DNA from: Idiomarina sp.
GTDB taxonomy: Bacteria; Pseudomonadota; Gammaproteobacteria; Enterobacterales; Alteromonadaceae
Assembly: GCA_020832105.1 (NCBI GenBank)
Contig: JAFIFH010000036.1
Span: 1-53,591, forward strand
Direction: 5' to 3'
Length of the DNA: 53,591 nt
The notes below the pieces were generated by a model that saw only the letters and a list, made by a program, of their open reading frames with translations, did not search any database and was not told where the DNA came from. Below are positions 44,906 through 53,486 of this stretch, piece after piece; position 1 is the first letter of the stretch; every line of letters starts with the position of its first letter. A program made the translations under genes and the position numbers.

Positions 44906-46210
44906 TTATTGCTGCGGTGGGTTCATCACTTCGTCAAACGTCATCTCTTTCTCAGTCACCTGAGCTTTTTCAAGAATCAGTTCAATTGCCTGCTCTTCCA
45001 GTGCCATGTTACGCACTTGCTGCATCAATTGTTCATTGGTGTTGTAGTACTCGATCACTTCCTGCGGATCTTCATACGCAGACGCTGTCGTTTCGATCAG
45101 CTCTTTGACCTTACCATCGTCAACTTTCAGCTCGTTGGTGCGAATTACTTCACCCAACAGGATACCGATTTGAGCGCGCTCTTTCGCTTGCTCTTCGAAT
45201 AGTTCTGCTGGCAGTTCAGGCATGTTCTTGGCGTTGTCACCAAAACGTTGCAATGCCTGTTGACGCAAGGTGTTCACTTCCTGCTCTTTCAGCGCAGAAG
45301 GTACGTCGACGTCGTTATTTGCTGCTAACAGGCCTTTGATAACCTGTTGTTTAACTTTATTATTGACCGCGCCTTTCAGCTCGCGCTCCATGTTCTTTTT
45401 CACTTCAGTACGCAGCGCGTCAACGCCACCTTCAGTGATACCGAATTGCTCAACAAACTCTTCAGTCAGTTCAGGCAATTCTTTTTCTTCAATCTTTTTC
45501 ACGGTAATCGCGAACTCAGCTTTCTTACCTTTCAGGTTTTCAGCGTGGTAGTCATCTGGGAAATTGACTTCAATTGTCTTTTCTTCACCAGTTTTCATGC
45601 CCTGAATACCGTCTTCGAAACCTGGGATCATACGACCCTGGCCCATTTCTAAGGCAAAGTCTTCAGCCTGACCGCCATCAAATGCTTCGCCGTCGATGCT
45701 ACCAGCGAAATCGATGGTGACACGGTCACTATCGTTTGCTGCGCGCTTCACTTCAGTCCATGTGGCGTGTTGCTTGCGCAAAGTTTCCAGCATGTTATCA
45801 AGGTCGCTATCAGCAACTACAGCCACTGGCTTTTCAACTTCAACTTTTTCCAGGTCTTTCAGTTCTACTTCTGGGTAGACTTCAAAGATGGCAACGAACT
45901 CAAGGTCTTTGCCCTTTTCATTGGTTTTAGGCTCAAACTTTGGCGCGCCTGCTGGATTCAATTTTTCCTGCATCATCGCTTCGATGTAGTGCTGCTGCAT
46001 AGTCTGCATCGCCACGTCCTGACGAATCGCCTGACCGTAGCGCTTCTCAATCACGCTTACCGGAACCTTGCCAGGACGGAAGCCATCGATGCGTGCACGA
46101 CGTGCTTCTTGTTGAACTTGTTTTTTTACTTCGCTATCGATCTTATCCGCCGGCACAGTAATTGTCGCGCGACGTTCTAAACCTTGAGTTGTTTCTACGG
46201 AAACCTGCAT
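44906..46210 (-). CDS. tig: Trigger factor, ribosome-associated chaperone
   Basis: 434 residues. The ribosome-docking motif GFRPGKVP lies near residues 43-50, a central FKBP-type prolyl isomerase domain spans about 155-245 ([36 protein letters not shown]), and the long helical C-terminal arms follow. It binds nascent chains at the exit tunnel. ATG at 46210 has GAGGTAGGTTAGTA upstream. It is first in the tig-clpP-clpX series, with a TATAAT about 130 bases upstream. Confidence 0.97.
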   Translation of the reverse strand: MQVSVETTQGLERRATITVPADKIDSEVKKQVQQEARRARIDGFRPGKVPVSVIEKRYGQAIRQDVAMQTMQQHYIEAMMQEKLNPAGAPKFEPKTNEKGKDLEFVAIFEVYPEVELKDLEKVEVEKPVAVVADSDLDNMLETLRKQHATWTEVKRAANDSDRVTIDFAGSIDGEAFDGGQAEDFALEMGQGRMIPGFEDGIQGMKTGEEKTIEVNFPDDYHAENLKGKKAEFAITVKKIEEKELPELTEEFVEQFGITEGGVDALRTEVKKNMERELKGAVNNKVKQQVIKGLLAANNDVDVPSALKEQEVNTLRQQALQRFGDNAKNMPELPAELFEEQAKERAQIGILLGEVIRTNELKVDDGKVKELIETTASAYEDPQEVIEYYNTNEQLMQQVRNMALEEQAIELILEKAQVTEKEMTFDEVMNPPQQ

Positions 46211-46337
46211 TACTAACCTACCTCAACATCACCTGGATGGTTGCTCATCTGGGGCACTTTTCGGGTCGCTGACTCGAGTATCAAGAGCAGCATTCGCGAG
46301 TGGCTTTAGATGAGCTCACGTTAAAAATTGACGCGAC

Positions 46338-46343
46338 ATTATA
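46338..46343 (-). promoter_or_regulatory. Possible -10 element of tig
   Basis: On the minus strand a TATAAT preceded by GC (46343-46338). No good -35 is seen at 16-18 bases upstream; an imperfect repeat GAGC-N6-GCTC lies just upstream. Confidence 0.4.
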
Positions 46344-46401
46344 GCGAGCACGGTTGCTCACGTCGAGAACCCTGAACAACTTTCTCGGCAATTCTTAATA
46401 A

Positions 46402-46429
46402 TTGACAATTTTTTCTACTCAGGTACTTT
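46402..46429 (+). promoter_or_regulatory. Sigma-70-like promoter for the GGDEF gene
   Basis: TTGACA (46402-46407), 16-base spacer, TACTTT (46424-46429), 35 bases before the ATG. The exact -35 makes this a good candidate. Confidence 0.6.
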
Positions 46430-46464
46430 TAGTCGATTGCTCAAAAAATAACAACAGGATACGA

Positions 46465-48033
46465 ATGAGCACCGAGATTCCCTTACTACTGCTTGAGCAA
46501 ATGCCCATTGGTATATTGTGGCGCAGTATTGATCGCGATGGACGTGCATCACGGGTCAACGCGAACCAGGCCGCATGCCGTTTGCTTGAGTTAAGTGAAT
46601 CCCATTTGAGCCTGAGTGAACTGGCTATGCTGCCTTTTCACCTCGACGAACAGCTCACCCCGCTCAGCGACCTGCCACCGTTGCAACCCAACCCACTTAA
46701 ACAGGCGCTGCAAGGGGAATCGGTGAACCGCCGTGATATCCTGTTCGGTCAACGCCCCTTGCATATTAAAAGCATGCGCCTGAACCTGCCGCAAACTGAC
46801 ACTAACGGCGGCGCCGAGGGCGTTCATGAATGTTTCGCAGTGTTTATCCAGCCGCGCGACCACCGCCTGTTTGTCGACAATGCAAACACGCCTTCGTTAT
46901 CGAACATCGAGCTTTCAGTACGTGATTTACTCGCTTTCGACAAACTCTTGTCAGAGCTGTCTTCGCGCTTTATTCACGCCCAGCCATGCCAGATGAATCT
47001 TCATATTGACGCGGCTTTGCAAGCCGTTGGTCAGTTCTGTCTGGCCGACCGCTGCTATGTATTTCAGTTTGACGCTACTCTGGATTGTATGCACAACACC
47101 CATGAGTGGGTAGCTGACGGGATCAGTTCCCATATTGACGACCTGCAGAATGTAACGGCGGACCAGCTTCCCTGGTTTTTCCAGACTATCCAACGACAGG
47201 GCTTAATGGTGGTTCATGATACCGCTGATTTACCTAAGGCGGCGGCTGCTGAACAAGCATTATTTACCGACGAAGGCATTCACTCAGTAATGTGCGTGGG
47301 GATTACCCTGGGTGGCAAATTAAGTGGTTTTGTAGGCTGTGACATGGTCGCCCAGAGTAAACAGTGGACAGAGGCTGATATCCGGCGGCTGAAACTGGTG
47401 GGCGAGATCATTGGCCAGGGGCTGCAGAGCCAGCACCATTTAATAGCGCTCGCGAATACTCAACAAGAACTGATGCAAGCCAATCAAAAGTTACAACAAT
47501 TAGCGGATGAAGACGGACTGACTGGCCTCGCCAACCGGCGTCAGTTTGATCGCCAGTTTGAAGCTGAAATTCGTCGCGCCCTGCGCCTTGACCATGGGCT
47601 GTGCGTGATGATGATCGATATCGATCATTTCAAAGCATACAACGACGTGTTCGGCCATATTCAGGGGGACGCAGCACTGCTCCAGGTCAGCCAGTTGTTG
47701 CACGATCATTTTAAACGCAGTGGTGAACTGGTCGCCCGTTATGGCGGCGAAGAATTTGCCGTTGTCCTGCCCGGTGCCGATTACAATGAAGCAGTGGCCA
47801 GTGGCGGTCACCTGTTAGAGCGGATGGAACACCTCGCGATCCGCCATCCCAACGCGCCACAAAAATTGCTAAGTTTAAGTGTCGGTGTGGCCAGCTTGCA
47901 GGACCACATGGTGAAATCAAGGCTGCACCAATTTGAACCACAAGCTATCATAGGGTCTTTACTCGAGCAGGCTGACCAGGCTTTATATCGGGCCAAAGCT
48001 AGTGGCCGCAACTGCGTGGTTGGTGCTTGCTAG
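46465..48033 (+). CDS. PAS-like/GAF/GGDEF diguanylate cyclase
   Basis: 522 residues from ATG at 46465 (AGGA five bases upstream; the in-frame start at 46402 lies in the promoter). The N-terminal part (about 5-140) looks PAS-like. A GAF-type sensor (about 155-330, LADRCYVFQF, GISSHIDDL) is followed by a short coiled linker and a GGDEF domain from DGLTGLANRRQFD to the end. The active site is ARYGGEEFAVVLPG, expected to make cyclic di-GMP. The inhibitory I-site is RSGE, with Glu for Asp, so product inhibition may be weaker. No membrane segment. Sixteen bases separate it from the next gene, so the three genes to 50895 probably form an operon. Confidence 0.9.
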   Translation: MSTEIPLLLLEQMPIGILWRSIDRDGRASRVNANQAACRLLELSESHLSLSELAMLPFHLDEQLTPLSDLPPLQPNPLKQALQGESVNRRDILFGQRPLHIKSMRLNLPQTDTNGGAEGVHECFAVFIQPRDHRLFVDNANTPSLSNIELSVRDLLAFDKLLSELSSRFIHAQPCQMNLHIDAALQAVGQFCLADRCYVFQFDATLDCMHNTHEWVADGISSHIDDLQNVTADQLPWFFQTIQRQGLMVVHDTADLPKAAAAEQALFTDEGIHSVMCVGITLGGKLSGFVGCDMVAQSKQWTEADIRRLKLVGEIIGQGLQSQHHLIALANTQQELMQANQKLQQLADEDGLTGLANRRQFDRQFEAEIRRALRLDHGLCVMMIDIDHFKAYNDVFGHIQGDAALLQVSQLLHDHFKRSGELVARYGGEEFAVVLPGADYNEAVASGGHLLERMEHLAIRHPNAPQKLLSLSVGVASLQDHMVKSRLHQFEPQAIIGSLLEQADQALYRAKASGRNCVVGAC

Positions 48034-48049
48034 CAGCCAGAGGACGTCA

Positions 48050-49489
48050 ATGAGTTCGCAGCGCTTTACCCACTTCTGGGCAGCAGAAACGATTCGTCAG
48101 CAAGAAGTCGACGCGGGACCATTGGCTGATGATGCCGCCAATCGTCGCGCGCAAACCGCCGCCGACGCGGAGGCATTTGTCCTGCAGCGAGCACATCACC
48201 TCGCCGAAGCCCAACAGTTAATCCCGCTATTGCATAGCTATCAGCAACGAATCTCTGCGGGTTTATGGCTGGTGTTTATGCTTGCCTGCCTCAGTGGTGC
48301 TGGCCTGGCGCTTAACCTCGCTCCACAAAGCGCGCGCCAGATAAGTCTGATTGAAGCGGTCAGCGTGGTCATTCTGGCAAATCTGCTGTTTATCCTGCTG
48401 TGGCTGTTTACCATGGTTCGGCGTCAGGCACCTGGCGGCCTTGGTTACTGGTTACAACATTACCTGCATAAATTAACGCGCAACCAGCAGCGACTCGCGG
48501 TGGCGCAATCGTACACTCAGCTTTGCGCACAGCAAGGTCTGCTAAAGCCCGCTTTATCCTCAATTTCCCATGCCATCTGGGCGACCATACTGGGCGTAGC
48601 CGTGCTGGTGCTGACTCTTAGATTTATTGCCTATGACTATCAGTTTGTCTGGCAAACCACGCTGCTCAGTGCGCAGCAGATCAGTAGCCTCATCGATGCG
48701 CTGCACTTGCTACCTGGGATACTCGGGATTGAACCACCGCTGGTAGATAGCGCCACGCAGATCTCCACCAACCCCCGAGCCACCGCTATCTGGCTGTTAA
48801 CCGTTATTGTGCTGTACGCATGGCTACCCCGCATCATTCTGCTGATAGCTTGTGAATGGCTTCGTCGCCGGCGCTTACGTCAGCTCAGGCTGGACTGGAC
48901 CAAGCCGGGTTATGCTGAGTTACGCGCAGCCTTTGCCTCAGGTGCGGCACGTGAAATCGACCCCGCTCCTGCAGACATTGAAGTGATTTCAAAACGGTCA
49001 GCACCTGCCCCTGCTACTAAGGCCAGCGCCTGCATGTTGATGACACTGGAACTACCTGATGCGCTGGTCGAGCGCTTAGCTAACTTGCTTCGCGAACACC
49101 ACAACTTAACCTGGTCTGCTAATATTAATAGCGCCAGCGACCGTCGCCAATGGCTCAATCACTTAGCCAATTTCCAGTCTCACAATCAATCAGCGCCTCA
49201 GTTATTGCTGGTGATTAATCCATTGCTCTCTCCCGACCGCGGTAGCCTGCGCTTTTTAGAAGCGCTCACCCATCACGCTCATTTACATATTATTCTGAGC
49301 CTGCAAGATTCGGTACGAGGGAAGCTATGGAGCGATGCGCTGCAAGAACATCTACCAGAAGTGAAGCTGTTAACTAGCATCGGCAGCAACCTACAGCCTA
49401 AGTCGGCCACCCACAGTAATGTCTCAACACCAGCATTGGATAGCTGTTTTGCTGAGATAAAGGAGATCATTGACGCGTGGAAAGTTTAA
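48050..49489 (+). CDS. DUF2868-type membrane protein
   Basis: 479 residues. Four hydrophobic segments are visible, around residues 67-85, 98-120, 172-192 and 245-270, then a basic stretch (EWLRRRRLRQLRL) and a soluble C-terminal domain (about 290-479) that looks nucleotide-fold-like but has no clear motif. The pattern and its pairing with a DUF3482 GTPase match the DUF2868 family, which is uncharacterised. ATG at 48050 has AGAGGA upstream. Its last 13 bases overlap the GTPase gene. Likely role: membrane partner of that GTPase (inference from context). Confidence 0.8.
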   Translation: MSSQRFTHFWAAETIRQQEVDAGPLADDAANRRAQTAADAEAFVLQRAHHLAEAQQLIPLLHSYQQRISAGLWLVFMLACLSGAGLALNLAPQSARQISLIEAVSVVILANLLFILLWLFTMVRRQAPGGLGYWLQHYLHKLTRNQQRLAVAQSYTQLCAQQGLLKPALSSISHAIWATILGVAVLVLTLRFIAYDYQFVWQTTLLSAQQISSLIDALHLLPGILGIEPPLVDSATQISTNPRATAIWLLTVIVLYAWLPRIILLIACEWLRRRRLRQLRLDWTKPGYAELRAAFASGAAREIDPAPADIEVISKRSAPAPATKASACMLMTLELPDALVERLANLLREHHNLTWSANINSASDRRQWLNHLANFQSHNQSAPQLLLVINPLLSPDRGSLRFLEALTHHAHLHIILSLQDSVRGKLWSDALQEHLPEVKLLTSIGSNLQPKSATHSNVSTPALDSCFAEIKEIIDAWKV

Positions 49490-50895
49490 ATATCGCGGTC
49501 GTTGGGCACACCAATGTTGGTAAAACATCATTATTGCGCACCCTGCTCAGAGACAGCACCTTTGGTGAAGTGAGTGAACGCCCCAGTACCACGCAGAATG
49601 TGCTGGCGGGCCATATTCGTAGTCCCCAATGCCAGATTGAATTCTACGACACTCCAGGTCTTGAGGATGGTATCGGCCTTTATGAATATTTGCAGCGGCT
49701 AGCTCAGCACCAGCAACAGCGTCATGACGGGCCTGCGCTGTTACAGGCGTTTTTAGACAGCCCTGAAGCGCAGGTGAGCTTTGCCCAAGAGGCAAAGGTC
49801 ATTAAGCAATTATTGCGCTCCCATGCTGCGCTGTATGTGATAGACGCACGGGACCCGGTCTTACCCAAATTTCAGGACGAACTGGCGATTCTCAGCAAAA
49901 GTGCCCGGCCGGTATTACCGGTTCTTAATTTCACTGCCAGCCCAAATCATTTTGCAGAACAATGGAAGCAGGCGTTAGCCAAAGTAAACCTCCACGCCAG
50001 CGTTGATTTTGATACCGTAAGCCCCCCTCGCGACGGTGAGAGACGGATCTATACTACCCTCGCGACACTACTTCCGGAGCAACAATCGACGCTACACGCG
50101 CTGACCACACAACTTGATCAGCATGGCCTCGACAGAGAGCAAACCGCGAGTCATATCATTGCCGATATGTTGGTTGACTGTGCCGCTTTGCGCTTAACGG
50201 TGCAAGAATCAACCACCCAAAGTGTTCAATTGAAAGACGCCGTCACGCAACTACAGAATCTGGTTCGCCAACGGGAGCAAGCCTGTGTATCAAGTTTGCT
50301 CGCCCTGTATCGGTTTGCTGCGGACAGCATTAGTATTGACGATTTAGCGTTATCCGATGGCCGCTGGCAGGATGACCTTTTCCATCCCCAGGCGTTGCGA
50401 CAGTTTGGCATCAGTGCTGGTAAGAGCACCGCCGCCGGCGCGGCAGCAGGCGCAGGCGTCGATATCTTTATGCTGGGTACCACCCTGGGGGCAGGCACTG
50501 CGTTGGGTGCTGCAATCGGCGGTATCTGGCAGGGCTGGCAAAGCATGGGCAAAAAGTTGCGTGACCAGTGGCGAGGTTACCGGGAATTGACCGTTGAGAA
50601 CAAAATTTTACAGTTACTGGCAGCGCGCCAGCAGGCATTGGCACAACATTTAAGTGTTCGCGCCCATGCTCAGAATAAAACCCAGCCGCTGAGTTACCAC
50701 GCTAACACTCAGGACGCTATCATCGACTATATCGAGTCCGCGCGGGTGCATCCGCAATGGTCTAAAATAGGTGTTTCCGTCGGGGTTAAATTTCGCCTTC
50801 GCAGCAGCTTGCCGCACGCAGACCAACAGGACCGTGAACGACTTTGCGATAAAATCAGCGATGAGTTGACAAAGTGGAGAATTAGGTCAAAGTAA
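49477..50895 (+). CDS. DUF3482-type GTPase with glycine-zipper segment (GTG start)
   Basis: 472 residues, starting at GTG 49477 (AAGGAG 11 bases upstream; no ATG fits the conserved N-terminus). The G domain has the P-loop GHTNVGKT (10-17), a Thr-Thr switch I (PSTTQN) and DTPG (58-61). The NKxD guanine-specificity motif is not intact; NFTA appears at the expected place. A long C-terminal region holds a glycine/alanine-rich segment (about 315-350, GAAAGAGVD, GAGTALGAAIGG) able to insert in membranes. TRAFAC-class GTPase of the Era/TrmE type. Function unknown; acts with the overlapping DUF2868 gene. Confidence 0.85.
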   Translation: MESLNIAVVGHTNVGKTSLLRTLLRDSTFGEVSERPSTTQNVLAGHIRSPQCQIEFYDTPGLEDGIGLYEYLQRLAQHQQQRHDGPALLQAFLDSPEAQVSFAQEAKVIKQLLRSHAALYVIDARDPVLPKFQDELAILSKSARPVLPVLNFTASPNHFAEQWKQALAKVNLHASVDFDTVSPPRDGERRIYTTLATLLPEQQSTLHALTTQLDQHGLDREQTASHIIADMLVDCAALRLTVQESTTQSVQLKDAVTQLQNLVRQREQACVSSLLALYRFAADSISIDDLALSDGRWQDDLFHPQALRQFGISAGKSTAAGAAAGAGVDIFMLGTTLGAGTALGAAIGGIWQGWQSMGKKLRDQWRGYRELTVENKILQLLAARQQALAQHLSVRAHAQNKTQPLSYHANTQDAIIDYIESARVHPQWSKIGVSVGVKFRLRSSLPHADQQDRERLCDKISDELTKWRIRSK

Positions 50896-50958
50896 AGTGG
50901 TTTCCATGGCTTACCTATAACGACAACACCCATAACGACAACAATAAAGAGTGAATCG

Positions 50959-51705
50959 ATGGCTAAATCCTATATAGATAAAGCACTGCTAAGAACCCAG
51001 CGCAGCGTGCGCCCGACCCTCGTCGCCAGCACTATGTTGTTGGCTGCCTGTAGCTCCAGTGCACCGCCCCCGCCACAAGGCCAGGTCAGTGTTGCCGATG
51101 ACGAAATTTCTATCAGCGGCTTTATTAGCGACGTCACTGTTGAGCAACTGCGAGCGCTAACCGACGGTCAGCAGTTTAGCCGGGTACGGGTAGATGTGTA
51201 CGATGGTGACCCGCTAGCGACCATGCAAATTGGCTATTTTATTCATCGCCAGCAACTCGACCTACGAGTCGACGGTGCCTGTCTCGGCCCTTGTGCCAAC
51301 TATCTGTTTACCGCCGCAGCCAGTAAGTACCTGCACGAGGACGCCGTGGTTGCCTGGTTTGGTGGCGCACTAGCCGAGAGCTGGACTCAACAAAATCAGC
51401 GTTTACTGGTACCGGGCATCCGCCACGTTGCCGAACAGTATATGGACGCTTTTTTGCGCCGGGAAATACGCTTTTTCGAGCGCATTGGGGTTGAGCAAAG
51501 CATCACCTCATATGGCTACACTGAAGCATCCGGATGCAACCAGCCCGACTACGCTGGTTTCTACTACAGTATCCCGCAACTACTTCGCTTCGGGGTCGCC
51601 GATGTCTATACGGCACGTGGCGACTGGAGAGATGCTTTTGAACATTACCCAGACCAATTTTGCCAGGTTGACCTCAGCACAGAGTACGAAGTCATTGCAC
51701 GATGA
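50959..51705 (+). CDS. Lipoprotein with a ClpP/crotonase-like core lacking the serine
   Basis: 248 residues. An unusually long basic n-region (about 1-19) leads to the lipobox LLAAC (Cys31), followed by SSSAPPPP. Residues about 48-135 show a ClpP-like alternation of strands and helices, with DGACLGPCANYLFTAAAS (105-122) standing where related secreted proteins have a C-SSCANYLF-type motif; here the serines are Gly110 and Pro111. Cys108 and Cys112 may form a disulfide. The rest (aromatic-rich, 140-248) is unrecognised. Probably periplasmic, non-catalytic or altered. It stands between the GTPase gene and the amidoligase gene, 63 and 45 bases away. Confidence 0.7.
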   Translation: MAKSYIDKALLRTQRSVRPTLVASTMLLAACSSSAPPPPQGQVSVADDEISISGFISDVTVEQLRALTDGQQFSRVRVDVYDGDPLATMQIGYFIHRQQLDLRVDGACLGPCANYLFTAAASKYLHEDAVVAWFGGALAESWTQQNQRLLVPGIRHVAEQYMDAFLRREIRFFERIGVEQSITSYGYTEASGCNQPDYAGFYYSIPQLLRFGVADVYTARGDWRDAFEHYPDQFCQVDLSTEYEVIAR

Positions 51706-51750
51706 TGTTACACTGCTGAAATTCGCGCTGTGAGCATCTCAGAGGAGTTT

Positions 51751-52764
51751 ATGTCGAATTCAAACCCGCGGATTCAAATGCCCCAGGCACTACTCAACCA
51801 TAACGGTGAAACGCGTCATATCGGCGTCGAACTAGAAATGAGTGGGTTGTCCATTGATCAGCTGTCGGCCCATGTTGCGAGCTTTCTTGACCTTAAAGTA
51901 GAGAAAACCAGCCGTTATCAATACACCCTTAAAGGCGACGACGAAGGCGACTGGATTGCTGAACTGGATTTTCAATTGCTCAAAAAAATGGGCGAGCAGG
52001 AGCATCAAAGTAAACACTTTGCTAAAGATATTGAGAGTTTACTGGAGCTGGTGTCAAAACCGCTGGTTCCTCACGAGCTCATCAGCCCGCCATTGAGCAT
52101 GCCGCGATTGACTGAAGTCAGAGATCTGATTGACAGCCTGCGTGATGCCGGCGCAAAAGGCACGTCTGAATCGGTGCTGAATGCCTTTAGTATGCAGCTT
52201 AACCCTGAGGTGCCCAGTTTAGATGTCAAGGTACTGACCGCATACCTGAAGGCCTTTTTATGCCTGTACGACTGGCTGTTTGAGGAATCGGCAATCAACG
52301 TGACCCGCAGGATCACCACCTATGTCGACCCTTTCCCGAAAAAATACGTGCAAAAAGTACTCGCAAACGACTACTGGCCAGAGACTCAGGAACAGTTGAT
52401 TCGCGATTACCTGAAAGACAATCCGACCCGCAATAGAGCGCTCGATATGCTGCCCCTGTTTTCATTCATAGACGATGCATTGGTTGAAGAGTACACCAAA
52501 GATCCCTTGATTAAAGCACGACCTGCATTTCACTATCGACTACCTAATTGTGAAATCCATCTTAAGCATTGGAATATCCATTTGGCCTGGCATGGCTGGC
52601 TTCAGGTTGAAGCTTTGGCGCAGGACACCGCGCGCATACAAAGCTGCGCTAAAGCCTATTTGAAGGTGCTTGATCAGCCGTTGTGGAAGCGCCTGTTCAC
52701 TGGCGGTAAAAACAACTGGGCAGCACAGGTAAATCGTAAGTGGCTGGTACACTTTGAGAACTAA
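51751..52764 (+). CDS. Putative amidoligase (GCS-like COOH-NH2 ligase family)
   Basis: 338-residue protein from ATG at 51751 (AGAGGAG upstream). The N-terminal GETRHIGVELEMSGLS carries the GVE-x-E motif (Glu27, Glu29) of glutamate-cysteine-ligase-like amidoligases (PF12224 type), which bind metal/ATP. The rest of the fold shows REXXX-like helices without further obvious motifs; HWNIHLAWHGWLQVEAL near the C-terminus is distinctive. The family is known to sit beside a glutamine-amidotransferase-like thiol peptidase in proteobacteria, exactly as here (33 bases to the next gene). It is expected to join a carboxylate to an amine; the substrates are unknown. Confidence 0.8.
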   Translation: MSNSNPRIQMPQALLNHNGETRHIGVELEMSGLSIDQLSAHVASFLDLKVEKTSRYQYTLKGDDEGDWIAELDFQLLKKMGEQEHQSKHFAKDIESLLELVSKPLVPHELISPPLSMPRLTEVRDLIDSLRDAGAKGTSESVLNAFSMQLNPEVPSLDVKVLTAYLKAFLCLYDWLFEESAINVTRRITTYVDPFPKKYVQKVLANDYWPETQEQLIRDYLKDNPTRNRALDMLPLFSFIDDALVEEYTKDPLIKARPAFHYRLPNCEIHLKHWNIHLAWHGWLQVEALAQDTARIQSCAKAYLKVLDQPLWKRLFTGGKNNWAAQVNRKWLVHFEN

Positions 52765-52796
52765 ACACACTGGCTGGCAAGGTTGAACAACGCACA

Positions 52797-53486
52797 ATGA
52801 CAAAATATCGGCCAATTATTGGCATCACAGGCCCCCGACTGAAAGCTCGCATGCCGCGCTGGAGCGTCGCGCTGATTCTGCGCATATTAGGTGCTAAACC
52901 GGTCCAGCTGCGCCCTGGGGACTCGTTCAACCCAGCAAACTTTGATGCGGTGGTGATTACCGGCGGGCATGATGTCGACCCGGTGTTGTATGCCGCAGAA
53001 CCCGAAGTCAAACCAAATTATGATGGCGACCGTGATGAGTTTGAAAGTCACGTGATCCGCCAGGCAATGCACCGCCAGCTCCCGCTATTAGGAATTTGTC
53101 GTGGGGCACAATTATTAAATGTCTGCCTCGGCGGAAACCTGATGCAGGAGCTTAAAAGCCGACGGCGCATTACGTCTAACCGATGGACGATTCTGCCGCT
53201 AAAAACCCTGTGTGTGCGCAAAGACACCCATTTAATTGAATACCTGGGTACTGCGCAGTGCAAAATTAACAGCCTGCATAATCAAGCGATTGATACCCTG
53301 GGCAAGAATCTTACGGTCAGCGCGCGTGATCTGGATGGGATTATTCAGGCAATTGAGGACCCAGCAGCGCCCTTTCTAATCGGTGTGCAGTGGCATCCGG
53401 AGTTTTTACTGTATCGTAAACGCCAACGCTTATTGTTCCGGGCGTTGGTGACAGCAGCATCAATCCGTGCGCAGACACCCGCCTAA
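52797..53486 (+). CDS. Class I glutamine amidotransferase-like gamma-glutamyl hydrolase
   Basis: 229 residues. It has a nucleophile elbow LGICRGAQLLN with Cys101, an oxyanion/loop motif TGGHDVDP (55-62) and His200/Glu202 in QWHPEF, the catalytic triad of PuuD-type gamma-glutamyl-GABA hydrolases. The N-terminus PIIGITGPR matches the family. PuuD itself is about 254 residues; this is shorter. In amidoligase neighbourhoods this enzyme is thought to cleave or edit the amide made by the ligase. No strong Shine-Dalgarno. The 3' end overlaps a convergent gene on minus by 27 bases. Confidence 0.85.
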   Translation: MTKYRPIIGITGPRLKARMPRWSVALILRILGAKPVQLRPGDSFNPANFDAVVITGGHDVDPVLYAAEPEVKPNYDGDRDEFESHVIRQAMHRQLPLLGICRGAQLLNVCLGGNLMQELKSRRRITSNRWTILPLKTLCVRKDTHLIEYLGTAQCKINSLHNQAIDTLGKNLTVSARDLDGIIQAIEDPAAPFLIGVQWHPEFLLYRKRQRLLFRALVTAASIRAQTPA

